From G965267605 sp965267605 (GTDB lineage Bacteria > Bacteroidota > Bacteroidia > Flavobacteriales_E > Vicingaceae), in NCBI GenBank assembly GCA_965267605.1, contig OZ254088.1, positions 558,001-622,000 on the forward strand: 64,000 nucleotides of DNA, given 5' to 3'. The position numbers and the translations under genes were made by a program. The notes beneath the pieces are model-generated. The model was not told where the DNA came from, did no database searches, and worked only from the letters and a program-made list of their open reading frames with translations. The number at the start of each line of letters is the position of its first letter. Positions within the stretch are counted from its first letter, which is position 1. Positions 1 to 8,604 of this stretch are shown in pieces.

Positions 1-1
1 C

Positions 2-649
2 AGGAAGATCGTAACTGCTACCTATCTGGCAGAGAAGCATAATGTAAGTGTTAGGACCATTTACCGGGACATTCGAACGCTTGAGAATTCAGGTATTCCA
101 ATTGTTACGGAAGAAGGAAAAGGATACTCCATTGTTGAGGGTTATCATTTACCACCTGTATTGTTTACCGAAGATGAAGCGAACGCTCTGATTACCATAG
201 AGCAGTTGGCGCGGAAGAACAAGGACGAATCCTTAACCGTAAACGTATCCAGTGCGCTAGAGAAGATCAAGGCTATTCTGCGAAATTCTCAAAAGGGAAA
301 TGCAGATCTGTTGGAAGATCGGGTTTACTTCGGGGGTAATAACAACGAAGAGAAAACGAGTGCCAACCTAATGCAGATCCAATCCGCGATCATACATTTT
401 CAGGTACTTCATGTAACATACAATTCATCGCAAGGTGAAAAGACCACAAGAGATATTGAGCCTTTTGCGATCTATAGCATCAATGGAAATTTCTTGCTGA
501 TCGCATTCTGTAGATTGAGGGATGACTTCAGGGCTTTTCGCATTGACTACATTGAGAAACTAGTGGCAACAGGTAAAGGGTTCACCCCTCATGAAATGAC
601 CATTAAGGATTATTTTGAAAAATATGTGAGAGACCAGGAACACCCCTGA
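2..649 (+). CDS. WYL-domain transcriptional regulator, 5' end cut by window edge
   Basis: The reading frame is open from base 2 and runs to a TGA at 647-649, so the N-terminus lies outside the window. The first visible residues (AEKHNVSVRTIYRDI, then GIPIVTEEGKGYSI) are the recognition part of an HTH_11/DeoR-like winged helix of the YafY/YobV type. The last 90 or so residues form a WYL domain (HVTYNSSQGEKTTRDIEPFA, then FRAFRIDYIEKL). These proteins are DNA-binding regulators that sense a small ligand or nucleic acid through the WYL domain. A TTG at 161 is not a start, because the HTH is coded upstream of it. The target is unknown. Confidence 0.9.
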   Translation, partial: RKIVTATYLAEKHNVSVRTIYRDIRTLENSGIPIVTEEGKGYSIVEGYHLPPVLFTEDEANALITIEQLARKNKDESLTVNVSSALEKIKAILRNSQKGNADLLEDRVYFGGNNNEEKTSANLMQIQSAIIHFQVLHVTYNSSQGEKTTRDIEPFAIYSINGNFLLIAFCRLRDDFRAFRIDYIEKLVATGKGFTPHEMTIKDYFEKYVRDQEHP

Positions 650-708
650 CATACCTCTGTCACAACCCCATGATACGTTTGCTTCAGAAATCATTAAAAG
701 CAAACAAA

Positions 709-1092
709 ATGGAAATCGTTCAAATCGTAATTCTAGGGCTAACCGGGCTTTTCTTGACTCTTATTGGTCTGATGAGATTGTGGAATCCAAAAAGCAGTTA
801 CGGCAAGAACTCAGGCATTCAACTCTCTGAAAATGTTAACCTACTCAACGAGATACGGGGAGTAAGTGCAGTCATGCTGTGTAGCGGGATGGTGATCGGT
901 CTTGGCGCTATTGTGGAAACATTGAGCATGACCTCGTTCGTTGTTGGTTCAATCATGTTCATTGGTTTTGCCATTGGGAGGTTAATTAGCATCGGTGTGG
1001 ATGGAAAACCGAATTCAAAGCTCATTCAGGGGATCATTTTTGAATTGGTGTTTGGAAGTGCTCACCTGTTCGGCCTTTTCGTACTTTCATAA
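709..1092 (+). CDS. DUF4345-like four-helix membrane protein
   Basis: A roughly 127-residue membrane protein with about four hydrophobic segments and the charged motif LLNEIRG near residue 47, which resembles DUF4345 proteins. I chose the ATG at 709 because the first helix (MEIVQIVILGLTGLFL) begins there; an upstream ATG at 670 would add 13 residues of hydrophilic leader. No enzymatic residues are apparent and the function of the family is unknown. It sits between a WYL regulator and a lipoprotein on the same strand. The family call rests on pattern memory and is moderate. Confidence 0.6.
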   Translation: MEIVQIVILGLTGLFLTLIGLMRLWNPKSSYGKNSGIQLSENVNLLNEIRGVSAVMLCSGMVIGLGAIVETLSMTSFVVGSIMFIGFAIGRLISIGVDGKPNSKLIQGIIFELVFGSAHLFGLFVLS

Positions 1093-1100
1093 GCAATGCC

Positions 1101-1646
1101 ATGAAACAGTTCCTGTTGATTAATATGATGTTCTTAACCCTAATGGCTTGCCAGGAGGATGCAGCGATTGAGACAAGGTCAGAGGTATTTGTTTCAGATA
1201 CCTTGGAAGTGGGAGCTGGTGTGGGACTGGATAAGCCGTTCAGAGTCGAGTATGATAGGAGTAATAAAGGATCATCGGAGACAGGGAAAGTGTATTTCAA
1301 TGAGGAGATACTCTATGCTTTTCGATTGAATTTCAACCTTATAGAAGATTCAATTAAGGCAGACAAGTGGATGATTCGAGACACCGTCACCACAACCTTA
1401 AGAAAGGATACGTTGGTGTTTCATTGGTACAAACGTGGCCATGAGGATTGGATAACCGTTCGGTACACCTATACATATGCCTCTGGTTTGTCCAGTCAGT
1501 ACGCTATTTGGGGCAAAAGCGAGATTGGAAATACCCATGCACAGGAACTTTCATTCCTATTTAGTGAAATAAGAAGAGCTGAGTTGGTTGACTTTTTCGA
1601 GCACGACTCAACGCTTATTCGAAATATCGTTGCGTTAGAAGAGTGA
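1101..1646 (+). CDS. Predicted lipoprotein, unknown function
   Basis: A 181-residue protein whose N-terminus (MKQFLLINMMFLTLMACQ) is a type II signal peptide with lipobox LMAC, so Cys17 is probably lipidated. The mature part is polar with alternating beta-like stretches and several Thr/Tyr-rich strands (ITVRYTYTYASGLSSQ). I recognise no family. It starts 8 bases after the stop of the DUF4345-like gene and could be co-transcribed with it. It faces a convergent gene 17 bases away. Confidence 0.7.
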   Translation: MKQFLLINMMFLTLMACQEDAAIETRSEVFVSDTLEVGAGVGLDKPFRVEYDRSNKGSSETGKVYFNEEILYAFRLNFNLIEDSIKADKWMIRDTVTTTLRKDTLVFHWYKRGHEDWITVRYTYTYASGLSSQYAIWGKSEIGNTHAQELSFLFSEIRRAELVDFFEHDSTLIRNIVALEE

Positions 1647-1663
1647 GTGTCATTTGGGTAGCG

Positions 1664-2068
1664 CTACTTCATTTCCGGAAAAGTTCGAATCACTATATCA
1701 TCTGCAATATGTAATTGCTGGGTTGCTTTGTCCCTTATCCGGATTCGGGTAAAGTAGTAGACCGATTGGTGAGGTAGTTTCGGGAGTAGTTTCGTGAGCG
1801 AATAGTACCCTTCCGTTCTGATCACACGTTCACAGATCAGCGTTTTCTCTTTATTGAGCCATGTTAAAGTAAATCCTTCTAGTTTATAGTCAGCCGTGTC
1901 TGAAATCGTCAGTCCGCAGGCCAACATTTGGGCGAGTGTCATGCTGCCATTGTTCACTCCACATACGCTGGCCACGACTTCCACCTTGGGTTTTCGAACC
2001 TTGATCGACTGGCTCCACAGAAAGACGGTAGAAAATAATGCTATAAGAAAAAGGAGTATCCGTTTCAT
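1664..2068 (-). CDS. Secreted protein with possible GldM C-terminal-like domain
   Basis: The start is placed at the ATG giving MKRILLFLIALFSTVFLWSQ, a clear signal peptide; five residues upstream in frame are probably not translated. The mature ~115 residues have the order of features I associate with the last domain of the gliding/T9SS protein GldM: a GSMTLAQMLACGL segment, YKLEGFTLTW, then VYYFTRIRIRD with a closing hydrophobic strand. That match is from memory and is weak; the protein could equally be an unrelated periplasmic beta-sandwich. No partner genes for GldM (GldK, L, N) are next to it. Confidence 0.6.
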   Translation of the reverse strand: MKRILLFLIALFSTVFLWSQSIKVRKPKVEVVASVCGVNNGSMTLAQMLACGLTISDTADYKLEGFTLTWLNKEKTLICERVIRTEGYYSLTKLLPKLPHQSVYYFTRIRIRDKATQQLHIADDIVIRTFPEMK

Positions 2069-2124
2069 ATTCCTTAAATGCAAGGATTACAATTCGATAC
2101 ACATCTTTATCTTAAAGACTTCCT

Positions 2125-3129
2125 ATGGCGCGTTTCGTTTACCTGCACGTATTTGAGTCCAACCGGTTTGGTTATTACTGGAAATCAGTGATACTGCCAA
2201 CGCTCAGGTATACGATTGTTCATCGACCCAGAAAACTGCTCAATCTTCTGCACTCCGTGATTGAACGCACTTTGAAACGTACAAGGCTCAAGTCTCGTCC
2301 ATCAATGTTCAAGATAGAAGCTGCTGTAGGTTGCAATCTCAAATGTCCATTGTGTGTGGAAATGAAAAGCAGACAGTTACTGCCAAACAACAAATGGATA
2401 AGGCACGAAGACTACGAGGTAATGCACCGTAAGATCAGCAAGGATGCGATCAGGATTTCCTACTACATTTTTGGAGAGCCGTTGGTGAATCCGCACATGT
2501 CAAGAATTGTGAATACGGCTGCCAGCGATAACATCTTCACATATTTCTGTTCCAACTTCACGCTTGCAAGCAAGCCTAAAGTAGAGGAGTTCGTGAATGC
2601 TGGTTTGGCAGAGGTATCCGTGCCATTGGATGGTTGGACCCAGGAGCAATATGAAAAGTACAGGGTAGGTGGCGATGTTAGCGTGCTTAAATCTGGAATT
2701 AAGCACCTCGTTCAATACCGAAGGAAGCTTAAACAACGTTGGCCGCTCATTAAGGTGAATACTATTCGTTTTGATCATTACAAGGAAGACATGGATAAGA
2801 TCCAGGAGTTTTGCGAAGAAGCGGAGGTAGATAGCTACGTGGTGAAGCCCAACCTGGAGTTCGTAGAGTGCAACACAGGCCCAAGACCTTATTCTACTTG
2901 CTTCTGGCCGTGGTACACTATGCTTGTAGACACAGATGGTACCGTTATGCCCTGCATTGGCCAGCAAAGACAGAAAGATATCGATTATGGCAACCTGCTC
3001 GAAGACGACCTGGAAAGCATCTGGAATGGTCCTAATCTGTTGAAGATACGCGAGTTTCTGACCAGCAATGATAAGGATCAATACAGTGCTGAAGATGTGC
3101 CCTGCATCAACTGTACAAGGTATTGTTGA
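2125..3129 (+). CDS. Radical SAM/SPASM domain protein
   Basis: A 334-residue radical SAM enzyme. Cys70, Cys74 and Cys77 form the CxxxCxxC motif that binds the SAM-cleaving 4Fe-4S cluster (AAVGCNLKCPLC). The C-terminal third holds further cysteines in SPASM order (STCFWPW, MPCIGQ, VPCINCTRYC), which bind auxiliary clusters in maturases such as anSME and RiPP-modifying enzymes. About 60 basic, hydrophobic residues precede the radical SAM core. The substrate is unknown: no short precursor peptide lies beside it. The next gene (3172) is a small secreted protein 42 bases downstream. Confidence 0.88.
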   Translation: MARFVYLHVFESNRFGYYWKSVILPTLRYTIVHRPRKLLNLLHSVIERTLKRTRLKSRPSMFKIEAAVGCNLKCPLCVEMKSRQLLPNNKWIRHEDYEVMHRKISKDAIRISYYIFGEPLVNPHMSRIVNTAASDNIFTYFCSNFTLASKPKVEEFVNAGLAEVSVPLDGWTQEQYEKYRVGGDVSVLKSGIKHLVQYRRKLKQRWPLIKVNTIRFDHYKEDMDKIQEFCEEAEVDSYVVKPNLEFVECNTGPRPYSTCFWPWYTMLVDTDGTVMPCIGQQRQKDIDYGNLLEDDLESIWNGPNLLKIREFLTSNDKDQYSAEDVPCINCTRYC

Positions 3130-3171
3130 GGAGAATTACGGGAATGTGATAAGAACCGTAACTTCACCGGC

Positions 3172-3537
3172 ATGAGACTGATCATCCTACTGTTACTTGT
3201 GCCGGTTCTAGGTATGGGACAATCTACCCTTCACAAAAGCGAGCACCAGTTTATTGGTAAATGGTGCAACTGCGAAGGTTTCCCACTTGAACAAGTAAAG
3301 GCTTCTGTCGGTAAGAAGATTGATGGCTGCTTCGAATTCAAGAAAGACCATACGCTCGAATACGTGAAGGATGGGAAGGTAGTGTACACGAAGAGGTGGA
3401 AGGCCCGTGGAAAGCGGATCTGGGTTTCCATTGGACTCACGGATAAGATGCGATGGTATGAGCATCATCCTACGCGTGATGGTAACAGGAAGCTGATGTT
3501 CTTTAGCACCTACTACTATGTTATTCTAAAACGTTAA
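3172..3537 (+). CDS. Small secreted protein, unknown function
   Basis: A 121-residue protein with signal peptide MRLIILLLLVPVLGMGQS. The mature part is about 103 residues, with KWCNCEG near residue 30 and a lipocalin-like alternation of charged and aromatic residues (CFEFKKDHTLEY, TKRWKARGKRIWV). I do not recognise a family. It follows the radical SAM gene by 42 bases on the same strand, and the two may be co-transcribed; a functional link is only a guess. Confidence 0.65.
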   Translation: MRLIILLLLVPVLGMGQSTLHKSEHQFIGKWCNCEGFPLEQVKASVGKKIDGCFEFKKDHTLEYVKDGKVVYTKRWKARGKRIWVSIGLTDKMRWYEHHPTRDGNRKLMFFSTYYYVILKR

Positions 3538-3545
3538 TCACTGTC

Positions 3546-3797
3546 ATGTCAAACACCAATCGCAAATGGGAGAAGCTGTCGCCTGAAGCCAAAAGCCGAT
3601 GTATCAATGAGTTTATAGACTTCTATCTGGCGGAGCGTGATGAGGAGATCGGTATGGTGGCGGCAGAAGAGATCCTGAATTTCTTTCTACAGACGGCTGG
3701 AAAGGAGATATACAACAAAGGAGTATCTGATGCGGTTGGTACGATGGAGCAACGCTTTGAGGACGTGAAGATGGACGTGGAGATGCTGATGGATTAA
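3546..3797 (+). CDS. DUF2164 family protein
   Basis: An 83-residue cytosolic protein. The sequence LSPEAKSRCINEFIDFY followed by DEEIGMVAAEEILNFF and IYNKGVSDA matches the DUF2164 pattern as I know it, covering nearly the full length. The role of this family is not known. It starts 8 bases after the secreted protein and ends 19 bases before the phosphatase-like gene, so it sits inside a run of closely spaced small plus-strand genes. Confidence 0.75.
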   Translation: MSNTNRKWEKLSPEAKSRCINEFIDFYLAERDEEIGMVAAEEILNFFLQTAGKEIYNKGVSDAVGTMEQRFEDVKMDVEMLMD

Positions 3798-3816
3798 TGG
3801 TAAATCCCGTGTAGCA

Positions 3817-4152
3817 ATGAAGATTCTCTTCATCTGTTCCGCCAATAAGGATCGTTCAAAGACTGCCGAAGATTTCTTTGCAGCGAAGTATCCCGCAATA
3901 GATTTCCGCTCGGCTGGAACCAATTTCAAAATCTGTCAACAACTTGGCACAGAACCGCTCACCGAAGAATTATTGGAATGGGCAGATCAAATCCTCGCCA
4001 TGGAAGCACGACACAGGAAGCATGCACAGGCCATGAGTAAAGCTAAACTCAAAATTACCGTGCTGGGCGTTCCGGATGTGTACAAATACTATCAAAGAGA
4101 ATTGATAGGCATTTTAGAGGAGCGCGTTGAACCAATCCTTAGTTTAGGGTAA
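3817..4152 (+). CDS. Predicted protein tyrosine phosphatase (COG4551-like, short LMW-PTP relative)
   Basis: A 111-residue protein beginning MKILFICSANKDRSKTAE. Cys7 and Arg13 form the CX5R phosphate-binding loop of low-molecular-weight protein tyrosine phosphatases, followed by Ser14. The length is well below the usual ~150 residues of LMW-PTP but fits the COG4551 group, whose C-terminal pattern I also see (VLGVPDVYKYYQRELIGIL). The substrate is unknown. It is separated by 2 bases from the GNAT gene downstream, which suggests coupled translation. Confidence 0.8.
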   Translation: MKILFICSANKDRSKTAEDFFAAKYPAIDFRSAGTNFKICQQLGTEPLTEELLEWADQILAMEARHRKHAQAMSKAKLKITVLGVPDVYKYYQRELIGILEERVEPILSLG

Positions 4153-4154
4153 CC

Positions 4155-4682
4155 ATGCAGACTGAGCGATTACACCTTAGGGAACTCACACCGGAATTGT
4201 CCGGACAGGTTTTGGGTATGACACGAGTTGAGCAGTTAGTCTTTCTCGGGTTGGAAAATGATGCAGCGCTTGATGAGGTGTTAGTGAAGCTGAAAAAACG
4301 TGCGAACAACGAATACCCAGGTTCACGGAAGTGGCATCTGATCGAACAAGCCTCCGATAAAGTAATCGGCAGTGCGGGCTTTCACAATTGGATGCCCGAG
4401 CACGAAAAAGCGGAATTGGGCTATCAATTGCAGAAAAGCTACAGGGGGAACGGGTTTATGACGGAAGCCCTGAAAAGAATCGTTGTTTTTGGTTTTGAGG
4501 AAATGAACCTACATCGCATTGAAGCGTTTGTTGATCCGGACAACCAACCTTCCGTTCAGATTATGGAGCGATTGACATTTACATTGGAAGGAAGGTTGAG
4601 AGAACATCACAAAACCGAAGAGAAAATTCACGATTCATTGGTGTACTCGATGCTGAAGTCGGAATTCACTAACTTCCAATAG
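4155..4682 (+). CDS. GNAT N-acetyltransferase, RimJ/RimL type
   Basis: A 175-residue acetyltransferase. It opens with the MQTERLHLRELTPE pattern typical of the RimJ/RimL (Acetyltransf_3) branch. The acetyl-CoA-binding region is ELGYQLQKSYRGNGFMTEAL around residues 90-110, and the RIEAFVDPDNQPSVQIMERL motif follows. Such enzymes acetylate protein N-termini, amino acids or small amines; the substrate cannot be told here. The gene begins 2 bases after the phosphatase-like gene. Confidence 0.88.
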   Translation: MQTERLHLRELTPELSGQVLGMTRVEQLVFLGLENDAALDEVLVKLKKRANNEYPGSRKWHLIEQASDKVIGSAGFHNWMPEHEKAELGYQLQKSYRGNGFMTEALKRIVVFGFEEMNLHRIEAFVDPDNQPSVQIMERLTFTLEGRLREHHKTEEKIHDSLVYSMLKSEFTNFQ

Positions 4683-4698
4683 TCTAATTGATATATCT

Positions 4699-5046
4699 AT
4701 GACCTACGAAGACAAACTGAAGCGTTACGATGAATTGGTTGCCAAGTGCGATCACATTGAACGACTTGGGAAATCAATGCCCTACACTGCGGCCAATACG
4801 CACATGTTCTCCTTGCTGAACAAAGACGGAGAAGTGGGTTTGAGATTCTCGGAGGAGGTAAAGGACAAGTACATCGAAGAATTGCCTTCTACAATCTATA
4901 AATCTTATGGAGCAGTGATGAGAGGGTATGTGCTCATTCCGGAGGAGATGATGGAAAACAACATGGACCGTGTTGCAGAAATGTTGAATGAGAGCTACGA
5001 GTACGTGATGTCCTTAAAGGCCAACCCGAGAAAGGGGAAGAAGTAG
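4699..5046 (+). CDS. TfoX N-terminal-domain-like protein
   Basis: A 115-residue cytosolic protein. The middle (HMFSLLNKDGEVGLRFSEE, then GAVMRGYVLIPEEMM) resembles the N-terminal domain of TfoX/Sxy, a competence regulator in gammaproteobacteria. Stand-alone domains of this kind are common in Bacteroidota and have no established role there, so a competence function should not be assumed. The stop codon (TAG, 5044-5046) abuts the stop codon of the convergent proline dehydrogenase gene with no gap. Confidence 0.7.
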   Translation: MTYEDKLKRYDELVAKCDHIERLGKSMPYTAANTHMFSLLNKDGEVGLRFSEEVKDKYIEELPSTIYKSYGAVMRGYVLIPEEMMENNMDRVAEMLNESYEYVMSLKANPRKGKK

Positions 5047-6207
5047 CTAACCCTTTCTGCGTTTCAGTTCCGCTGAGATCAAACTCAATTCTCTTCCTTG
5101 CTGCCCCTTCACCGAAGTATTTTCCTGTGCCCTTCTGATGAGGTAAGGAATCACATCACGAACTGGACCGTATGGAACATACTTAGCTACATTGTATCCG
5201 GCATTGGATAGATTGAAACTGATGTGGTCGCTCATGCCCAACAACTGTGCGAAGTAGATGCGTTGATCTGAAGGGCTGATATTATGTTGTTGCATCAATG
5301 TCACCAACAAGTTGCTGCTTGCTTCGTTGTGCGAGCCACAACAAAGCGCAACATTTTCAATGTTGCTAACGCAGAGCGTTAAAGCAGCATCGAAGTCTTT
5401 ATCTGAACTTTTCTTATCCGGTTGAATAGGAGAGGGGTATCCCATTTTCGCTGCACGGTCGCGCTCCTTTTCCATGTACGCTCCTCTCACAAGCTTCAAA
5501 CCTACCTTGAATCCTTCCGCTTTAGCGATAGCAAATAGCTCTTCCATATAAGGTAGTCTTTGCGTTCTGTAAAGCTGAACGGTGTTGTACACGATGGTTT
5601 GCTCTTTGTTGTACTTCCGCATCATCGCAAGCGCCATTCCGTCAATCGTATCCTGTATCCAACTTTCCTCTGCATCAATAAATACAGGTTGACCAATTTC
5701 TGCAGCATGACTGAATATGCGCTCAATGCGTTCCATGAATTCTACCAATGATCCATCCGCAACACTTGCTTCAAAATCTGCATTGGCGTTCTCCAATAGA
5801 CCAAAGGGAGCCAATCCAGTTACTTTAAATACACTGAACGGAATATTGTCATCGCCCCTGGCCCGATCTATCGTTTTAATGATCTCATTACAACACCTCT
5901 CGAAATCTTCCTCGCGCTCTTTTCCCTCAACTGAATAATCAAGAATGGCTCTTACTTTATGGGTAGCCAGCTTGTCGATTGTTTGTGCACAGGTATCTAT
6001 ATCCTCGCCTCCACAGAAGTGCGCGAATACTGTTCTTTTAACCGCCCAAAGCACCGGAAGCCTTATAGCAATTGCGAAACGAAGCAAAGGAAGTCCCACT
6101 GCAATCACAAACCGATACCCGATCAATTTGAACAATTTGTACGCGCGCTTAAGCTCAGTATCTGACTTGTGCGCAAAGGCAATCTGGGTGTTGTCGAATG
6201 TGATCAT
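5047..6207 (-). CDS. Proline dehydrogenase
   Basis: A 386-residue monofunctional proline dehydrogenase, which oxidises proline to pyrroline-5-carboxylate using FAD and feeds electrons to the quinone pool. The TIM-barrel signatures are visible: VKLVRGAYMEKERDRA (here LKLVRGAYMEKERDRAA), the DAEESWIQ strand, CCGSHNEASSNLL, and FAQLLGMSDHISF near the C-terminus. There is no aldehyde dehydrogenase part, unlike PutA, and no P5C dehydrogenase gene in the window. The start at 6207 lies 85 bases from the divergent aroB start. Confidence 0.93.
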   Translation of the reverse strand: MITFDNTQIAFAHKSDTELKRAYKLFKLIGYRFVIAVGLPLLRFAIAIRLPVLWAVKRTVFAHFCGGEDIDTCAQTIDKLATHKVRAILDYSVEGKEREEDFERCCNEIIKTIDRARGDDNIPFSVFKVTGLAPFGLLENANADFEASVADGSLVEFMERIERIFSHAAEIGQPVFIDAEESWIQDTIDGMALAMMRKYNKEQTIVYNTVQLYRTQRLPYMEELFAIAKAEGFKVGLKLVRGAYMEKERDRAAKMGYPSPIQPDKKSSDKDFDAALTLCVSNIENVALCCGSHNEASSNLLVTLMQQHNISPSDQRIYFAQLLGMSDHISFNLSNAGYNVAKYVPYGPVRDVIPYLIRRAQENTSVKGQQGRELSLISAELKRRKG

Positions 6208-6292
6208 TGAAGTGCCCTAAAATAATCAATGCACCACAATGAACTTTCAATTTCACATTTACTGTGTACTTTGTTTCTTTGTTGTCCCCTGG

Positions 6293-7396
6293 ATGAGCAC
6301 ATCTGTTACCATAGTGGAAACGCAAGATTACCCGGTATACATCGGAGAGGGTGTTTTCAATGCCTGTAATCAGCACCTGGCGCAACTAGTAGATAGTGGT
6401 GCGAGACTGTTCACTTTAGTGGATGAACAAACCCTTGAATTCTGCTTTCCGATCGTGATGGAGCAGATGGACGCCATTCGAGGAACTGAGATCCTTGAGA
6501 TCGAAAGCGGTGAAGCACAAAAGAACCCTGAAATGGCTATGCAGTTGTGGAGGGCGCTTTCAGAGCATGCTGCTGATCGATCATCCGTTGTTATCAATTT
6601 GGGTGGAGGAGTGATCTCCGATCTTGGAGGATTTGTTGCTTCTACTTACAAGCGTGGAATCAATTTCATCAATCTGCCAACGACTTTGCTTGGTCAGGTA
6701 GATGCATCCATTGGAGGTAAGGTTGGTGTTGATCTGGATCAATTGAAGAATCAGGTGGGTACATTTACGAATCCGCAGGCGGTATACATCTATCCTGGAT
6801 TTCTAAATACGCTTCCTGCCAAGCATGTACTTTCCGGGTTTGCCGAAGTGATCAAACATGCGTTGATCTCCAGTGGCGAGTACTGGCAGCAATTGCAACA
6901 GGTAGACTTCATGGAATTCAGCAACTGGGATGAGTTGATCGATACCTCGGTTCGGATCAAACATCACATTGTAAGCCAGGATCCAAAGGAAGGTGGCTTG
7001 CGGAAAGTGCTGAACTTTGGTCATACCATTGGTCATGCACTCGAAAGTTATTCCATGGAAACACCAGCGCATTCACTACTTCACGGGGAAGCAGTGGCGG
7101 CTGGAATGATCATTGAGTCGTACCTGTCGCATAAAGTGGGAACACTTAGTGAGGATGCCCTTGGAAGTATCGTTCAGTACATCTCGCAGATATATAAGCC
7201 TTACGAGTTTGACACCATGAGTGTCCATCGATTGATTGAATTGATGCGCAATGACAAAAAGAACCAGGGCGATCAGATTCATTTTACGCTACTGACTGAC
7301 ATTGGTGCCGCAGAAATAGAGAAGGCTATTGCTCCGGATATCATCATTGAAGCCCTTGCGTTCTATCAGAACCTTGGTGTCAATACTCCGGCATGA
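6293..7396 (+). CDS. aroB: 3-dehydroquinate synthase
   Basis: AroB converts DAHP to 3-dehydroquinate, step two of the shikimate pathway, using NAD and a divalent metal. The hallmark NAD/substrate region GGGVISDLGGFVASTYKRG and the stretch PTTLLGQVDASIGGKVGVD are present, as are the metal-ligand regions GFAEVIKHALI, NFGHTIGHALE and LLHGEAVAAGM. The ATG at 6293 was preferred over 6239, because the extra 18 upstream residues are hydrophobic and not part of the family. The last bases overlap the aroA start as ATGA. Confidence 0.96.
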   Translation: MSTSVTIVETQDYPVYIGEGVFNACNQHLAQLVDSGARLFTLVDEQTLEFCFPIVMEQMDAIRGTEILEIESGEAQKNPEMAMQLWRALSEHAADRSSVVINLGGGVISDLGGFVASTYKRGINFINLPTTLLGQVDASIGGKVGVDLDQLKNQVGTFTNPQAVYIYPGFLNTLPAKHVLSGFAEVIKHALISSGEYWQQLQQVDFMEFSNWDELIDTSVRIKHHIVSQDPKEGGLRKVLNFGHTIGHALESYSMETPAHSLLHGEAVAAGMIIESYLSHKVGTLSEDALGSIVQYISQIYKPYEFDTMSVHRLIELMRNDKKNQGDQIHFTLLTDIGAAEIEKAIAPDIIIEALAFYQNLGVNTPA

Positions 7397-8604
7397 GCGC
7401 CCGACTGATATCCCCTACACTTCAAGGGAACCAAATCCAACTGCCCATTTCCAAAAGTGTTAGCAACCGTGAATTGGTGTTGCATGGGTTGCTGGGCGAG
7501 TTGCCTGATGTAGCGCATTTCTCAACAGCTGCAGATACAGTTTCTCTTCATCAGATGCTGAGTAACGATGGACCAGAATGGAACGCAGGTTTAGGTGGAA
7601 CTACCATTCGTTTTGGTCTTGCAGCCTTGTGTGCCATGGGGAGAGCCGGGGTGTTGACCGGTGAACCACCGCTACTGGAAAGGCCTATTGGTCCTCTGGT
7701 TGAGGCATTGAGACAACTGGGATTCGGTATCGATTATCTGCAGAAGGAAGGATATCCCCCCTTAGAACTAACCGGGGGTTCTGCTGCTACAAGTAAGGTC
7801 ACAATTGATCCTTCTGTGTCCAGTCAGTTCGTTTCAGCTTTGCTGCTTATAGGGTCATTTCTTCCTAACGGATTGACGTTAGAGTACGATGGCGTACCCG
7901 TTTCTGTACCGTACCTGGATCTCACCATTGAGGTAGTTGGTGCCTTCGGAGGAGAGATTGATAAAACGGAGCATGGGTATGTGGTTCATAAGAAGTCGCT
8001 GAGAATTCCGACTATTTCTGCGGACCGGGATTGGAGTGCGGCCGCGTTCTGGTACGCCATGGTTGGGATGAGTAAGGGGGCTAGCATTGTAATGCCTGGA
8101 CTTTCTGCAGACTCTACACAAGGAGATAAGATCGTACAATACATATTCAATCGTTTAGGTGTTCACTCTCATGTGGTAGAAGCAGGTATTAAAGTGGAAA
8201 ACCGGAGTGAAGCCGTTGAGGCATTCGAACACGATTTTTCCGGATGTCCGGATCTTGCGCAGGCGGTAGCCGTCTTTTGTGCGTGTAAAGGAGTGCCGGC
8301 AACCTTGAAGGGATTAGGTACACTCAGACATAAGGAAACAGATCGTATTGCGGCCTTGGAGACAGAACTTACCAGGCTTGGGATTGAGGTAAATACCGGT
8401 GATGACTGGTTGCAAGTAGCAGGAACGATACAATACAATAACGAGCCTATTGAAACCTATAATGATCACCGTATGGCGATGGCATTCGCGGTTGCGTCAT
8501 TTGTAGTGGATGGGTTGCGAATCAACGATCCTGAAGTAGTGGAGAAATCCTACCCGGAATTCTGGAATGAGTTTCAGAAGGCGGGAGGGAAACTACTCAT
8601 GTAG
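7393..8604 (+). CDS. aroA: 3-phosphoshikimate 1-carboxyvinyltransferase (EPSP synthase)
   Basis: AroA joins phosphoenolpyruvate to shikimate-3-phosphate, step six of the shikimate pathway. The 403-residue protein has the substrate loop LPISKSVSNRELV near its N-terminus, GLGGTTIRFGLAALC (the usual GNAGTTMR region with Leu-Gly replacing the Asn-Ala pair), GTLRHKETDRIAALETEL, and DHRMAMAFAVA near the C-terminus. The start overlaps the aroB stop by 4 bases, so the two are probably translationally coupled. The 3' end overlaps the convergent barrel gene by 12 bases. Confidence 0.95.
   Translation: MSARLISPTLQGNQIQLPISKSVSNRELVLHGLLGELPDVAHFSTAADTVSLHQMLSNDGPEWNAGLGGTTIRFGLAALCAMGRAGVLTGEPPLLERPIGPLVEALRQLGFGIDYLQKEGYPPLELTGGSAATSKVTIDPSVSSQFVSALLLIGSFLPNGLTLEYDGVPVSVPYLDLTIEVVGAFGGEIDKTEHGYVVHKKSLRIPTISADRDWSAAAFWYAMVGMSKGASIVMPGLSADSTQGDKIVQYIFNRLGVHSHVVEAGIKVENRSEAVEAFEHDFSGCPDLAQAVAVFCACKGVPATLKGLGTLRHKETDRIAALETELTRLGIEVNTGDDWLQVAGTIQYNNEPIETYNDHRMAMAFAVASFVVDGLRINDPEVVEKSYPEFWNEFQKAGGKLLM

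Noticed and set aside
5560..6220. Several open frames antisense to proline dehydrogenase
   Set aside because: They lie wholly inside a well-supported gene, show no domain pattern, and have compositions expected of shadows of the coding strand.
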